Shown here one piece after another: positions 1 to 12,069 of a DNA stretch of 64,000 nt. The stretch spans positions 9,558,223 to 9,622,222 of the forward strand of contig NC_057866.1 in NCBI RefSeq assembly GCF_019393635.1, given 5' to 3'. The position numbers and the translations under genes were made by a program. This DNA is from Dromiciops gliroides (taxonomy: Eukaryota > Chordata > Mammalia > Microbiotheria > Microbiotheriidae). Each line of letters begins with the position of its first letter. The first letter of the stretch is position 1. Under the pieces are notes generated by a model, which was not told where the DNA came from, did not search any database, and worked only from the letters and a program-made list of their open reading frames with translations.

Positions 1-1980
1 TCCAGATACACATTAGACATATAAAGGCCAATCAGAGTTTTTAGATAAATCAAATAGAGGGAGACTCAAAAATGCATTGTAAGGTCTAATGAAAAAGCTG
101 ACAAAACCACTCCCATTTGATTACAGTCTCAGCACCAGTGGGCTCCTTCACAGACCAAGAAGAGCTGAGTTTGAATCTTACACCTCTGGCAGTTATTAGC
201 CAGGGGGCCCTGGGATCTTGGGCTAGTCACTTAACTGTTTTCCTCCTTTACAAAATTCAGATAACATCACCTACCCTTCAGAGACTGTGGTGAGAAACAA
301 CTGAGGTAACTTACGTGTATCTCTTTGCAAACCTGAAACTGCTGTATAAATTTAGCTACTGATTATTAATAATTTCTACAACAAACAAGAAAGAATTATG
401 AGGAAGAAGGGGGATTTACACAACTAGATCCAAAAATATATTCTAAAGTAGGGATCAAAACCATGCATTAGACATTTATATCAAAGTAAACAGATTAGGT
501 CACCTTAAGTGGAACCAAATGCATATACAGTAAACTGAGAATGTCAGTATCCCACAGCAGGAAGTGGCGACCAGATGCACTATTCAACACACAGGAAAAG
601 ACTAAGCAGGATATGGGGAAAATGCCATCAGATATACCTCATACCACATGTCCAGGTGAGTTGCAAATGCATGTCATCTATTTTAAAACCTATCACCCAT
701 AAATATTAGCATTGATAGAACGCTATCATAGTTACAGACAGGAAATGCTTAGCTAGACAGCAAATACAGCAGTTGAAACAAAATAAATGGGTTTCACTAT
801 AAAACTCCGGCATAAAAAATATAAAGATGGAGTAACTCAGGATAAAGGGAAGGTATTAAAGGATACAAACATGCGAGTGTCAAAACACAAATCAACTACA
901 TTTAAGTGTTGAAACTAACGCAAACTGGCAAAGGCCGCCAAACACAATATTCAATGTTGCTTGAACGATTGTAGGTGTTGAGGCAGCTATGGATTGGTAT
1001 GATCAATGAAATATGGCAGGATTAGATACATGAATAGCCATGATACTTCTGAGGCCCTTTAAGTCCAGGAATCTCACTACTGGGCTATCCTTTCAAGGGA
1101 ACAAAAGACTCAGTTGTACAAGGTACATATAGCAGCATTATCTACAACAAAGCCCAGAAACCCATGAATACGATTGGGGAATAGCTAAGCAAATGATAAT
1201 CTGAATGTAATGAAAAGCTGTGACAACATAGTATTTTTTTTTTTGAGGGGCAATGGGGGTTAAGTGACTTGCCCAGGGTCACACAGCTAGTAAGTGTCAA
1301 GTGTCTGAGGCTGGATTTGAACTCAGCCTAGCTGCCCCGACAACATAGTATTTTTTAATGTGGGAAGATATGAAATACTAAAGCAGAACAAAAAAAATCA
1401 TATCGTGATTACACAAACTACAAACACTAAGGGAAAAATAGACAAATGTTCACACGAGGATGGTTGATATGATTTCTTAGAGAAAGAAAATTCATCGCAA
1501 ATAAGAGCTTGATTTTGTTGTTTTTAGTTCTTTAATGTTCTTATATCCTAAAATTACCAACCTCTAAGTGCATTGCAGAGCTAAAACCCAAGTATTCCTT
1601 CCTACTTGAAATCCAAGAAAGGTCAGTGGTGAATAAAATGGTGGATCAGGGAAGGCCATGGGCATGGGGGGCAGGGGCAGTATTTGAGCTTAGTTGGGGA
1701 AGAATTTTATAGCCAGAAAAGGGGGGGGGGGGACTGAGTACTGGAGAGAAGGCTGAAGGGGCAAATCCATGGAGGTCAGACTAGCTCTTTAAATACCAGA
1801 AGGAAATAAACACAAGTGAAATCCCTTCCCTCAGAATCACCTCTGTACACAAAGGGATGAACAACCTCTCCTGGGCATTCAAGTCCACAAACACTTGGCC
1901 TCCCAATGTAGGCAGAGTCTAGTCTAGCACAGGGTGAGATACAAAATTTTAAAAGATGCAGATGGTGGGTGAAATACAAA
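1..1980 (+). repeat. Array unit 1
   Basis: It contains the acacattagac motif near 8, a MIR-like module at 165-330, L1 landmarks T (801), A (1171) and B (1380), then C (1548) and E (1785). The segment near 1866 (cctctcctgggcattcaag) pairs with 6179 in unit 4. It is interrupted by the SINE at 1234. Confidence 0.5.
1234..1338 (-). mobile_element. MAR1/WSINE1-type SINE, internally deleted
   Basis: The reverse complement of the young CORE-SINE (gttaagtgacttgcccaggg, ending cctagctgcccc). It lacks the usual segment between gaactcag and cctagctg. It is flanked by the duplication gacaacatagta (1222-1233 and 1339-1350). Confidence 0.93.
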
Positions 1981-3050
1981 AAAGTTTTAATGGCAATAAC
2001 TATGTAGGTTTAAATTAAGAAATGTGCAAACAAAACCCACTGAGACACTCCCTGCCTACACATTGGTAGAGACTAGAAAAGACAACAACACCCCAACCCT
2101 GCAGAGCTGGGGAGAAATGGGCATGTGGTAATGCTGCTTGGGCAGTCATAAAGTAGCAATAACCTGTGTCTTTTCCAGATTTAAATAAATAATTGTAGTA
2201 ACATTTATTGCTCATGGATAGGTAAAAAGTCAATACAATAAAAAAATGACAATTTGACCCAGATAATTTATGTATTCAATGCCATTCCAGGCAATAACCT
2301 TTTCAGTGCAATATGGCAGCTTACAATGAAGGGATCCCACAACGGGAAATCAAAAGCCTGAGCCATGAGAGACATCAGTGTTGCTGTGTCTACTGACAAA
2401 AATCTCAAAGTGCATGTGTTCAACAATTAAGGAATGGTTCGATAAGTCATGACAACCTGCATGGGATGGAAATGTACCATGAGAAAAGGCAAATGCATAA
2501 TACCATGAAGCCCAAGTGAGGCTGAAAGAATAAATGCAAAAACAATGACACACCAAGAGAAGTCACTGCTAATTAAAGAGAACAATCTACTACTGAAAAT
2601 GAGAAGGGGGTTTTTTTGGTTTGCTTTTTTCTGGTTTAATTTTGTTTATGTTGGAAGTACAAGGTGTGCACCTTACTGTACAGTTGGAGAAGGAAGGGAA
2701 GGCCAATGGAGGCCTCATAATAAATTCCCCATTTTAAATACCAAAAGGCAATGCAAGTACGGTCCCTTCTGAGGAGCCCATGTATACTCTACACTGAGAC
2801 AAGGGAAAGGACAGCCTCTCCTTGTTAGGGGCAGCTCTTGAGCTGAGGGAGGAGAGCAACGGTGTAGGAAAGAGGTTGGAAGTCTCAAGTGCTGAAAGCA
2901 CAGGCTATGGGAGACCCCTAACAGTCCAGTCTGGCTAAGGCTATAAGGGTAGAATGACACCAGAATATGGGGGGCTTTGAACCACATTACAGAGAACTGA
3001 GGGAGGACACAGAGTCAAAGGATGCAGAGCTTCTGAGCATTAACGTAGTT
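1980..3050 (+). repeat. Array unit 2 (shortened)
   Basis: An L1-like start near 2010 is followed by landmark A (2421), E (2730) and F (2955). Landmarks T and C are not recognisable, so this copy is internally reduced or more diverged. Confidence 0.4.
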
Positions 3051-4016
3051 ACTAAAGTGAAACTAAAAGCATATTAGAGTAGCTGACAAATCCAATATCA
3101 TAAAGTGCTGGGAAACAGACGGATTACTGAATTAATGGGAAAACTGGGTAATAGTACTGGGCAAATTGGGCCTAGAAGCACCTCCCACTAGAGATGAACA
3201 TCGCAAATGTACAAGTGACCTAAATTCTTTAAGAACCTTCCTCAAAGAACAAAGAGATTTCATCAGGTGAGAAATACTTATCAATTCAACAAATATTGCA
3301 ATGACAAGATAAATAGGTCTTATTGCAAAAACCTGGCCTAAAAAGAAATATATTGAATGACTAAAAATTATAATATTCATTCACCAAAAAAAAAAAAAGG
3401 TTAAGTTTCAAAGGATGGAAGTATGCAGTTGTCAAAATACAAATCATTAACTCCACAAAAGTATTCAAATTAATGGAAGAAATAAATGCCCATTGGAAAA
3501 GATAGTGGAAGCCAACATTCCGATGCCAGCTAAGCCAGGGGAAAATAGACACATTGAGACACTGCAGGGTGGGGTGGGGGATATGAATTGGAATAATCTT
3601 CTCAATGAAATACCATCTCATACGATGAACTACAACCATACTTTGAGCTTGGTTATTTCCCTACTTGGTTACACTGTAGGACATAAGTGGGGGAAGAGAA
3701 GACCTCAGCAAGTATGGGGTAGGGGAAGCAGAATTAGTTTGAAGGGCAAAACCCTAGAAATCCACAACTGGGAAATGGCTGAACAAACTGTACCATCCAA
3801 ATGTGATGCACAAGAATTATAAATATGTAAGAAATAAAACATGGCAAGACTTGAAGTATTAAAGCAGAGCCAAGAGTATTAACACTGGCCAAAGTTACAT
3901 AAACTCCAAAAAACACACACAAATGGTCAAAAGGGAACAGTTATAGATTATTTAAGACAATAAAAATCCACCATGATTAATTATTCTAGTTTTGTTTTCG
4001 TTCTTTTTAATGCTGT

Positions 4017-4158
4017 GGGGTTTTTTGGTGGGGCAATGAGGGTTAAGTGACTTGTCCAGGGTCAAAGTGTCAAGTGTCTGAGGCCAGATTTGAACCCAGG
4101 TCCTCCTGAATCCAGGCCTGGTGCTGTTTTAGCTACTTTGCCACCTAAGCTGCTCCCT
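4017..4158 (-). mobile_element. MAR1/WSINE1-type SINE, diverged
   Basis: A minus-oriented SINE with a gcaatgagggttaagtgact start and a gccacctaagctgctccc end. It has lost the cacagctagta segment and is more diverged than most copies, so probably older. Confidence 0.88.
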
Positions 4159-4564
4159 TTTTAATCCTAAAATTACCGACCACTCAGTCCACTATACACC
4201 CATCTATCCAGAGCTGCTACTGAGACCCAAGGAAGGTCACTACTGACTGACTACTGGCAAAGTTTAAAAGATGCATATGGAGGGGTAGGGGTGGCAGGGA
4301 GAAAGGATGGGGGCAAAACAGAATAGACATTATCTGAATCACTTTCAACAAATAGAAACCAGGGGCTGCATCAGGCCTGGGGGAATCACTGTCAGCTGGG
4401 ACTGTGAGGGAGAGCTGTGTGGTATCCGAACTGGGCAGGGGGGACACAAGGCACTGAGAAAAAAATATTGAAATCTTGGGGACCTAAGAGTAGCCTGATA
4501 CCAGATTATGGGGCAGGAGGCACTGAACCACAGCCATATTAAAGAAAAACAAGGCTGTATACAC

Positions 4565-4575
4565 AGAGAGAGAGA

Positions 4576-4613
<38 letters not shown>
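4565..4613 (+). repeat. (GA)n(CA)n microsatellite
   Basis: About six GA units are followed by about 19 CA units. On the minus strand, the inferred NEAT1 sense, this reads as a UG repeat. Confidence 0.95.
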
Positions 4614-4615
<2 letters not shown>

Positions 4616-4989
4616 CAGTATATGTAGGAGAACACAGAGCATTTGAGGGCAGTAAATGGACTCTTCTCTTCTTTCCTGGCAACTCTGAGGAGGAAGAGAA
4701 ATAGGACTTCTCTAGGGTCATCCCAAGGGATTTAATTCCAACATCAGTAAACACAGATATTTGCACTGAAAACTCAGGGAAAAAGGGGAAAGTTAGATTA
4801 TAGCCAGTCAGTCCCTTCCATGAACCATGACCATGAGGTGAGAACCAAAGCATTAATAATCCCATAATACAACTAATCAAGACACAGAACTGAGCAACAT
4901 TCCCACAGCACCCTCTGACTAAACACAAAAAGAAAGTGATTGAAAGACCATTTAAACAACAGAATCTATTAAATATTTGGGCATTCTCC

Positions 4990-6550
4990 TAATTCACATG
5001 TTAGAACTTTAGTCAAGTCTACCAGAGTTTGAGAGAAATAATTAAACTGGACAGAGTCAATACACATGGTGACCAAAATAGTTCACTGAGTTTTACTGAT
5101 TCCATAGCAAAATATACTGAGATATTAGATATGTATCTCTACATAACTGATGGTTAAATTAGCCCTACATAACCAAATGTATAACACTATCTGATGATCT
5201 AAATTCTCAAAACATCAGGGTAAGGATACATTATCCAATAGAGAAAATGAGATTGTATAGACCTCAATTTATATTCCAATAAACTGCAAAAGAAATAACC
5301 TAAATATAACTCCCATAAAGAAGTTCTCAAAAACTAGAAATCAATGACTTAATGGAAGTGGTTCAGACTAGTAAGAAAAATGCAAACTAGAAGAACTCAG
5401 CTAACACTTATTGATCCAATTGGCAAAGACCATAAAGACCCATCGCCGGTGGAGCTGTGACAAAAGGGGCACATTATGATGCTTCTGGGGCAGCTACAAA
5501 CGGGTATGATTTTTCTCAGTTCAACATAGGATCATACAGGGAAAAGCTTATACCTTTCATACCACAAAGAGCTATTCCTTAAAGAAATACTGGCCTCACT
5601 AAACTATGCATGGCAGCATGATCTCTAACAAACCTCTGGAAATCCATGTCTAACCATTGGGAAATGGCAGGAGAAGCCATGACAAATGGAACATGATGGA
5701 ATACTCTTCTACCTTAAGAAATGACAATTGTGAAGAAATAAAATATGGGAAGATAATCAGATATCGCAGAACCACAGTAATATTCACATTGACCACAGTT
5801 ATATAAACTACAAATACTAGGGAGGAAACAAATGTGTTTATGTAAATAATGTTTTCTTTTTTACAACATTTTTTTGTTTATATCCCACCATCACCAACAT
5901 GTATTATAGAGCCAAAAACGAAGTTTTGCTTCCTGAGGCCCAAAGGTCACTGCTGAATGAAATGGAAGGGCTGCAAGGAGGAAGTATCTGAGTGAGCTTT
6001 GACAAGTTTGGGGAATTTTAACTCCTGGGGTATGGGGGAGGGTGGAGAAAGGGCAAATCAATGGAAGTCAGAAGTAGGACTTCATCACAAACACCTCTTT
6101 TAAATACCCAAAGGAAATACAAGGTTAATGTTAATCCCCTCAGAGAAGACTGTAGCCACTGGCAAGATGGGATGGCTGACCTCTCCAGAGCAATCAGGTG
6201 CACAGGCACTTGGCATCCCACTATGGTAGCAATGACTGAGTCAGAATATTTACCAGAGACAGATGGGAGTGGGAGAGGGAATGACATAAAACCTATTAAA
6301 AGAAAAACATCACATGAAAAGTATAAGGGAAGAAGTACCAGGTGCTGTGGGGGTTGGAATCCATACAAGGCATAAAGAAAGGATGGAAGTCTCACAGTAT
6401 ATGATAGCAGCTGCCCAACAGTATGGTCTGGCTGGGACAGTAAAGGGAGACCAGATTAGGGGGTGGGAGAAGCTCTGAATCATACTAAAGAGAAGCATGG
6501 GCGTTCACATGTACCTACACACAACGAAAGGAATTTCATTAAAGTAAATG
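4990..6550 (+). repeat. Array unit 4
   Basis: An L1-like stretch (acctaaat near 5300; gctgtgacaaaaggggcaca near 5455) is followed by A (5657), B (5766), C (5880), E (6100) and F (6450). It pairs most clearly with units 1 and 2 through E and F. Confidence 0.5.
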
Positions 6551-7190
6551 GATTATGATCTCATCCCTAGAGAGAAATAGAAAGGAAACAGGATCTTCAC
6601 AGTATTCCAAAAGGAAATAAGATCTTCAAAGTATTCCAAAGGCATGGTAGGTCATCCCATGGGATTCTGAGCATCTGTGGTTGGCTGGGAGCAAAGCAAA
6701 ACCAGATGGATCAACAGTGACTGATAAGCCCTGTTGTCAAGAGACAAAGTGGACTCGTCAAGACAGTTAACTTCAGCAGAAACAAAATTTAAGATAAAAC
6801 CACAAAAATCATCCTTTAAAAAATATTGCTCTCTAACAAATAAAAAGGAAATTGATAGATACCACTCATGACAATTAAAGGCACAGTGCAGCCACCAAGA
6901 CAAAGACACACATTGAGCTTATATAATCACAGCTAAGTCTTTAGAGGTAAACCTTTTTTTAAAGAATTATGGGAAGACATTAAATGACATTAAAGCAGAT
7001 CCAAAAGAATATTCACATGAGCCAGAATTATATAGATTACAAACACCAGAAAAACCCCCAAATATTCAGAAAGGGATAATCTTGGTTCGTTTGCTAAAAA
7101 GAATAAATAAAAACTAAACTCTCCCCATCTGTAGTGTTAACTTTATATTGTATCGCTTAGTACCATGTCCTAAGTTACTTCAAAGACCAG
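6550..7190 (+). repeat. Array unit 5 (fragment)
   Basis: Only landmark B (6985-7080) and flanking sequence are recognisable. It probably represents a truncated copy between units 4 and 6. Confidence 0.35.
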
Positions 7191-8450
7191 GGCAGCTAGG
7201 TGGGTGGGTGGGTGGGTAGAGTCCATAAGAGTTTGAATCCTGCCTCTGGCATTGACTAGCCATGTGACAGCAAGTCACTTGAACCTGTCCAGTTTCCACA
7301 GCCCAGTAATGGGGATAACAATCAATTGAAATAACCTAAGTAAAGCTCTCAGAAAACCTTAAAGGCTAGTCAGAGGCTATTATTATTCATGTTGAGAAAA
7401 GTTAAATTAGGAGGAAAAGAAGAAGGTTATACAATTTGACAAGATCTAAAGCAGTAATAATGAAAACCAACCAGTACTTGATATGAGATCATGTCACCTT
7501 AGGTACAGGCAAATGTACACAAAAGGCAAGAGAAATCCAGTACCCCAAAGCCTTGAGGAAGGCATGTGTCATTCCTTCTCTGGAGAGGACCCCATTAACC
7601 CAAATAAAACAATTATAGGAGAAAAAAAAATGGGGCTGATTGTAAAACCCTGGCATCAAATATAAAGAATGTATAGAAGGGTCACAAGATAAATAAGTAC
7701 CTGATAGCATTCAAATCATTAGAAGAATAGGCGCCCTGGGCCATTGCTGGGGCAGCTCTGAATTGGGATCTCAAATTCTGTAACTTCAGAAAGTCAGTAC
7801 CCGGCTTCGCCCTAAGGATGGAAAGGACCACGAGTAGCACTGTGGGAAGCCACACAGGTGATAGCAGTCAAACCCTGGGAAATGCAGACCGAGCTGTACT
7901 ATCTGAATAATATGGAACGCTGGTATTTGAAAGGAAATGATAAAAACAGTCTAAAAAGCTAACAAACTGAAAGAACATTTGCACCAGCCAAACTACAAAT
8001 ACCTGTATAGGTCAGAAGGGAATGACTGATACTACTTTACCATAAATAATGTGAGTTTGCTTTTGAGATGTTTTTCCCAATGTTTTTGTATCCTAAGATT
8101 ACCAACTACTCAGTACATTATAGGTCTATAACATCGGATTACATTCCACTATTAGTAAGCACCTACTGTTTGCAGGTTCCTGTGCTAAGAACTTGGGGAG
8201 AGAAAGGGAAATAATTAGACTAGAGCCTGCTTCTGCCATCATGAGACAGACATTACACCACAGGGTGAGAACCAAGGTCCTAATAATACCATAAAGAGAA
8301 GAAAACAACCCAAGACACAGGAGTACATACGTAGCAAAGACAGGATACTGAACAACCCATAAAAATCTCTCAACATTTCTGTATCATTCTCTAACAAAAA
8401 ACCTCATAATTCATGACAGAGCATGTAATACAACAGCACACAGTAAAATA
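7190..8450 (+). repeat. Array unit 6
   Basis: A MIR-like module (7215-7345) is followed by T (7640), A (7868), B (7960), C (8088) and G (8261). The G segment matches unit 3 over about 35 bp with few differences. Confidence 0.5.
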
Positions 8451-9640
8451 ATTGGGCCTTCACCTCCCAAGACACACATTAGACCTTGATAGTCCCAAAT
8501 AGGTCATTTGTTACCTTAGTATCTAAAATTTAAGCAACAAATGGGAAGTCAAAGGAGAGGAATAAAGGGAGATAGAGCTAGTACTAGACATAAAGATCAA
8601 TGGACCCAAATCAACAAACGGTAAATAGAACTAAATGCATAAATCAGCTAATAGACTAAAAATACCACAGCACCAGAAGGGATACATTATCCAGGAGAGA
8701 GGGACACCAAAAGCTGTGTGTGATAAAGTGGGATTAGATGAACCTTACAACATATATTTCAATCACAAAAGTGTAAGTGATCTAAATATTCTTTAACAAT
8801 CTCAAAGAATTAACTAATAGAATATGATAGCACAATTCAGAGAGGTAGGAAATTATTAGCTATTTAAAATAAGGCAACTGTGGAAGACAAAAGCGGATTT
8901 GCATAAAAAGGGCATTTTTGATAATACCAGAAATGCAAAGTGTCAAGGATAAAAAGTAAACAAATGGGGGGGCCATGAATTTACACAAAAGATTTAATGT
9001 AAAAGTCTGTCATCCAAAATAAAGATCTGACTTACACATAATTCACCAAGTGACAAGTGGTCAAAAGATATAAACACACATTTCTCAAAAAATGTGAATC
9101 TACATGGAAATGTTCAAATTAGAATTGCAAACAAGAACTCTGATAATACTTCACAATCAAATTGGCAAAAACAACACCCAATACTGGTAAGGCTATGGTA
9201 AAACAGGCACATTATAGGGCTACTTTTCTCAATGCAACATGGATCGTATGATAAAGAGCTACAATACTCCTTGGACCTTTTTTTTTTTTTGGTGGGGCAA
9301 TGAGGGTTAAGTGACTTGCCCAGGGTCACACAGCTGGTGTCTATAAGGTCACATTTGAACTCAGGTCCTCCTGAATCCAGGGCCGGTGCTTTATCCACTG
9401 TGCCACCTAGCCTCCTTGGACCTTTTTACTACAGGGATCCCACTAAGAGCTGTCCTTTGAAGAAATGACCAAGTTGGAGAAGACATGCCTAGTAGCATTA
9501 TCTAGAAAGAAAACCCAGGAAAACAAAGCATCCAGTGGGAAATGGCTAAACAAGCTGTGGAACCTCAATGCGATAAAATACTGTTTTTCTGTCACTGTTT
9601 TGGTGAGACAGTGTCTCAGGATGTAAACAAGGCAGTTGGC
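8450..9640 (+). repeat. Array unit 7
   Basis: The acacattagac motif (about 8470), gtgatctaaat (about 8770), T (9001), a recognisable L1 stretch (caagtggtcaaaagatataa near 9053) and A (9536) are present. It is interrupted by the SINE at 9281. Confidence 0.5.
9281..9411 (-). mobile_element. MAR1/WSINE1-type SINE
   Basis: A minus-oriented copy with a T tail on the plus strand. The duplication ctccttggaccttttt occurs at 9267 and again from 9412. Confidence 0.93.
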
Positions 9641-10560
9641 GGTGCTGTGGAAAAAGGGCACCAAGGCTTGGAGCCTGGCAAACCTAACCAGTTTTGTACC
9701 AGCTGTGTGACCACGCTGGGCAGGTCACTACTTATTTGCAAATTGGGGAACAATAGCACCTGCCTCCTGGGTGTTAGAGTAACTTATCTCATTGATCCTC
9801 AAAGGAAAATACTTTGCATGCAAACCTGATAAATGCTACTATTAGAGTTAAATAAAATTTGTATACAAAATTAAGCAGAAAAAAGGGAGATTAAGTTAGA
9901 TTGCAAAATACAGTCTAATAATCAAAACTACAGAAGGCTAATGAAAGTGGGAAAAGGAGACATGTCTCCAGTGGGCTGTTTGGGAAACCCAGTGTCACAA
10001 AGCAATGAGGAAGTCACGCCCTACTAAACAGACAGGAAAACTGAACGTAGCAGCACATGGAAAAATGAATTAGCCACCCCTCACACCCTATGTCCAAATT
10101 AAGTGCCAGCCTGTAAGTGACCTAAATAATTTTAAATGTCTTACATAGAGTTAGGAAATAAAGGACTGTGGGTATCACAGTTATCCTTACCTATTCATAA
10201 CAACAGAGTAATTATAGAGACCAACCAAAATAGGCTTTATCATAAAAGTCTGTCATCCAAAATATAAAGAATTTATAATAATGCTCATTTTCCAAAAGAT
10301 AAAATAGGCCAAGGATATAAACAAGCAATTTTCAAAATAACATTCCATACCTACATTAAAGCAAACTAATCAGAGTAACATCAACTAGAAACGTTCAGGC
10401 CAAGCCAAGTATAATGGAGTCATATTGTACCAGGAGGTGAGGCTGCCTAAGTATGCAACATGACAAGTACAGGAATGAGAAATGCAAATAAAGCAGAACC
10501 AAGAGAATAAATGCAAACTCTAGTGGAAAAAAAAAACAACCCACCAACGTTCAGGAAGGA
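9640..10560 (+). repeat. Array unit 8
   Basis: A MIR-like module (9665-9800) is followed by gtgacctaaat (about 10115), T (10241) and B (10490). Beyond 10560 the landmarks stop, so this marks the right end of the array. Confidence 0.45.
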
Positions 10561-10829
10561 ATGAGTGTCAGTCCTTATGAAAGTGCATTATAATCTGCCA
10601 ATAATGAAAGCTCGAGTCTGTATTTTTGCAGTCCATGTTATCATTTGAGATGTTCTTAATGACCAGTGAGTTCATTAAGGGAATGACTGTCCAAGGGCTT
10701 ATTCTATTTCTAACCTTAACTAAGTCTGAGGGCAGTGATGGCCCTTCCTCACATGAGGAAGGAGAGTTAGAAAGAAAGTAGGAATAAAGGCTGGATCATC
10801 TTCAAGACCAAAGCCTCTCCTTAGGGTCC

Positions 10830-11215
10830 CTTCCTGCCCTTTGAGCCTTCTTCTGCCTCAGTCCTCAGGGACACTGACCTTCCTCTAGTCCTTCACAAGT
10901 TACTTATCTCCCAGTTCTGGGCATTTTCACTGCCTGTCCCCCTATGCCTAGACCTCTCACACTTCATATGGGAGGCATTCCTCCCCTGGCTTCCTTCTAG
11001 TCACAGCTAAAAACCTCACCTTTGCCAGGTGCTTTTCCTGATGCCTTCTTTGAACTTATCTCCAAGTGATCCTGCATGTACATTGCTGTTTGCACATCCT
11101 CTCCCTAATAGACTGGAAGCTGCTTGAAGGTAAGCTGTCTTTCATCTCTGTATCCCCAGACCTTAGTGCTTTATACATAGTAGGTGCTTACATAAATACT
11201 TGATAACTTGGGGAG
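10830..11215 (+). mobile_element. L2 LINE 3' end fragment
   Basis: An L2-like coding-end and 3' UTR pattern ending actggaagctgcttgaaggt, ctgtatccccagaccttagt and acatagtaggtgcttacata. It is antisense to the inferred NEAT1. Confidence 0.65.
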
Positions 11216-12032
11216 AAAAGCAGGCTATGATGATCCTACAAAAATAATCAATTGATAGAGATATCATTTACAACAGAACACATAGAATACTTGGGAATCA
11301 ATTTGGAGAAATAAACTGAATAGCAATTATCAATACACACAGCTGGGGTCATCCTGGGACAACAAAGATGAAAAAATACCAACATTAGTTCAATGACTTT
11401 GCATTGTACAAAGTCTGTATCCACAGCCTCCCTCACTGAATTAAATAAAAGTTGTGTGACAAATGAAAAAGAAAATTATGGAGGGAAGGGACACTTATTA
11501 AAAAATGAGAAGTAATGGATTATAGCATCTATCCCACTGAATTAGGGAAATTCTCAGGCATTCAACAGTGAAATGACAGGAAATGAATGTATGAGAATAC
11601 TTTTGTGCAAGAAAACAATGATCTACAATAAAAAGGAGACTGGGAGAAAACCTCTTGTAAGACATTCCAAACCAATGTGACACCCACAAAACTCAAATGA
11701 AGGCATTGGCCCTGACTAAACAGAGCTTGGGAGTGAGTGTATGTCAAAGGAAGCCTCCCTTTGAATGCTGTGCTGCTCAATACCTCATAGTTCTCCATCT
11801 CCCAAGAATCTTGGTATTAAGCTGGACTTTTAAAGGACGGGCAGGCACTGAACAGGTGAGAAACAGGAAAGACCAAGACCACAAGTCCACCATTGGTGGG
11901 AAAGGGCACTGCATGCTCCACAGGGAGCTGAGCAGATATGCAAACAGGTAAGGAGCTTCTGGGCAGGGAAATAAGACAGATCCAGGGCGAGTCTGCAGGG
12001 GATACATACCAAGAAACATGTATGCGCTCGAG

Positions 12033-12037
<5 letters not shown>

Positions 12038-12064
<27 letters not shown>
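12038..12064 (+). repeat. (CA)n microsatellite
   Basis: About 13 CA units flanked by tatata and tatacg; a UG repeat in the inferred NEAT1 RNA. Confidence 0.95.

Positions 12065-12069
<5 letters not shown>

Larger units (their letters stand above)
3050..4990 (+). repeat. Array unit 3
   Basis: The L1 motif gtgacctaaat (about 3220) is followed by T (3314), A (3770), B (3856), C (4165), F (4500) and G (4837). It is interrupted by the SINE at 4017 and carries the long CA tract at 4576. Confidence 0.5.
1..10560 (+). repeat. Decayed tandem array of an L1-bearing composite unit
   Basis: Landmark motifs recur in the same order. T (aa-ctctggcat-aaaatataaag, L1 ORF2-like) is at about 801, 3314, 7640, 9001 and 10241. 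A (gggaaatggct-aacaa) is at about 1171, 2421, 3770, 5657, 7868 and 9536. B (aaagcagaaccaagag then attata-actacaaacac) is at about 1380, 3856, 5766, 6985, 7960 and 10490. C (cctaaaattaccaac...cattatag) is at about 1548, 4165, 5880 and 8088. E (tttaaataccaaaaggaaat) is at about 1785, 2730 and 6100. F (ccagattatgggg...tgaacca) is at about 2955, 4500 and 6450. G (ggtgagaaccaa...taataataccata) is at about 4837 and 8261. Because non-L1 motifs C, E, F and G repeat along with the L1 motifs, this is duplication of a composite unit, not independent L1 insertions. L1 orientation is plus, antisense to the inferred NEAT1. Unit borders are approximate. Confidence 0.7.

Noticed and set aside
1-1000. NEAT1 3' triple helix and tRNA-like (menRNA) end
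   Set aside because: No paired U-rich motifs with A-rich tract and cloverleaf on the minus strand; the expected end lies beyond the left edge.
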